Assembly: GCA_946612175.1 (NCBI GenBank)
Contig: CAMOEO010000154.1
Location: 1-7,291 of the forward strand
Origin: an uncultured Verrucomicrobiota bacterium
GTDB taxonomy: Bacteria; Verrucomicrobiota; Kiritimatiellia; RFP12; UBA3636
DNA length: 7,291 nt
Reading direction: 5' to 3'
Below are positions 7,073-7,291 of the stretch, in pieces. Position 1 is the first letter of the stretch, and every line of letters starts with the position of its first letter. The notes below the pieces were generated by a model. That model was not told the origin of the DNA. It made no database searches and was given only the letters and a program-made list of their open reading frames with translations. A program made the position numbers and the translations under genes.

Positions 7073-7101
7073 ATTCTATATCGCAGGAGCGGCAAAAGCA
7101 A
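7073..7101 (-). promoter_or_regulatory. Sigma70-type promoter for the secreted-protein gene
   Basis: On the minus strand, TTGCTT (7101-7096) is followed by a 17-bp spacer and TAGAAT (7078-7073), within GATATAGAATTCC. The -10 matches the TATAAT consensus at 5 of 6 positions; the -35 keeps only TTG. Transcription would start near 7066, giving a leader of about 75 nt before the ATG at 6990. The region is locally AT-richer than its surroundings. Confidence 0.6.
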
Positions 7102-7143
7102 GGACAACATGCGACACGGGAATCCGGCCTTGGACATTCCGCC

Positions 7144-7172
7144 TTGCGCGGGGCGCGGGGTTTCCGTAGAAT
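7144..7172 (+). promoter_or_regulatory. Promoter just upstream of the truncated right-edge gene
   Basis: TTGCGC (7144-7149), a 17-bp spacer and TAGAAT (7167-7172), within CCGTAGAATTCC, repeat the architecture of the divergent minus-strand promoter, including the 9-mer TAGAATTCC. The -10 ends only 8 bp before the ATG at 7181, so the predicted transcription start falls at or within a couple of bases of the start codon. Confidence 0.55.
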
Positions 7173-7180
7173 TCCCCGCC

Positions 7181-7291
7181 ATGAACGAGACTTCCTCTCC
7201 CGGGCCGGTCGACCGCCGGCTCGACGACGTCCTGCACGGGCGCGAGGACAACTTCCTGCTGCCGCTCTTCTGGATGAAGGGCGACGACCGC
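7181..7291 (+). CDS. N-terminus of a possible glycoside-hydrolase-like protein (cut by the window edge)
   Basis: Only 37 codons are present, beginning MNETSSPGPVDRRLDDVLHG and running off the right edge. The segment GREDNFLLPLFWMKGDDR resembles the N-terminal 'NYILPFFWQHGE' type motif that I recall from uncharacterised glycoside-hydrolase-like proteins of gut bacteria. In those, the motif precedes a TIM-barrel-like region; the resemblance is from memory and short. There is no signal peptide in the visible part, so a cytoplasmic location is likelier. The ATG follows a promoter-like TAGAAT by 8 bp and has no Shine-Dalgarno, which suggests a leaderless or near-leaderless transcript. It is divergent from the secreted-protein gene across 190 bp. 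Existence of the gene is fairly likely; the function is tentative. Confidence 0.65.
   Translation, partial: MNETSSPGPVDRRLDDVLHGREDNFLLPLFWMKGDDR

Noticed and set aside
6991..7180. Riboswitch or structured RNA in the divergent gap
   Set aside because: Only two short hairpins are visible, with no conserved core I recognise. The leader is short and the stems could arise by chance at this GC content.
6991..7251. 87-residue N-terminal extension of the secreted protein
   Set aside because: It would run through the predicted promoter and overlap the divergent gene's start. The ATG at 6990 has a Shine-Dalgarno and begins a clean signal peptide.

Overview
The window looks like a bacterial chromosome segment of very high GC. 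My best guess is the Verrucomicrobiota/Kiritimatiellia group or a relative from an anaerobic gut-type habitat. That guess rests on the style of the large secreted beta-helix/LamG-like protein, the TAGAAT-type -10 elements, and plus-strand genes that lack Shine-Dalgarno sequences. There is no marker gene, so the taxonomy is an inference.

Layout. Positions 1-54 hold a 9-bp tandem repeat. A tight plus-strand cluster follows: an alpha-glucan phosphorylase (77-2629), a YicC-family endoribonuclease (2645-3523) and BioW, 6-carboxyhexanoate-CoA ligase (GTG start, 3529-4332). The gaps are 15 and 5 bp, so the three are probably co-transcribed. A perfect 20-bp inverted repeat at 4372-4416 separates this cluster from a convergent minus-strand gene (4441-6990). 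That gene encodes an 849-residue secreted protein with a signal peptide, a LamG-like jelly roll, a GLUG-like parallel beta-helix and a C-terminal module with an acidic tail. Upstream of it, a 190-bp divergent intergenic region (6991-7180) carries two face-away promoters with the same architecture (TTGC..., 17-bp spacer, TAGAATTCC). The plus-strand promoter drives a gene cut by the right edge (7181-7291), which resembles the N-terminus of a glycoside-hydrolase-like protein.

Function. The phosphorylase points to glycogen or maltodextrin breakdown, YicC to RNA turnover, and BioW to the pimelate-activation route into biotin. I see no shared pathway, so the cluster looks like a housekeeping run of convenience. 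The secreted protein and the truncated gene at the right look like carbohydrate or surface functions. The secreted gene also has looser codon usage than the plus-strand cluster.

The items most worth a second look are the matched divergent promoters (one positioned to give an essentially leaderless mRNA), the uncharacterised secreted protein with its C-terminal module, an in-frame 36-bp duplication inside bioW, and the U-tract-less 20-bp hairpin between convergent genes. I found no clear new defence or mobile system.
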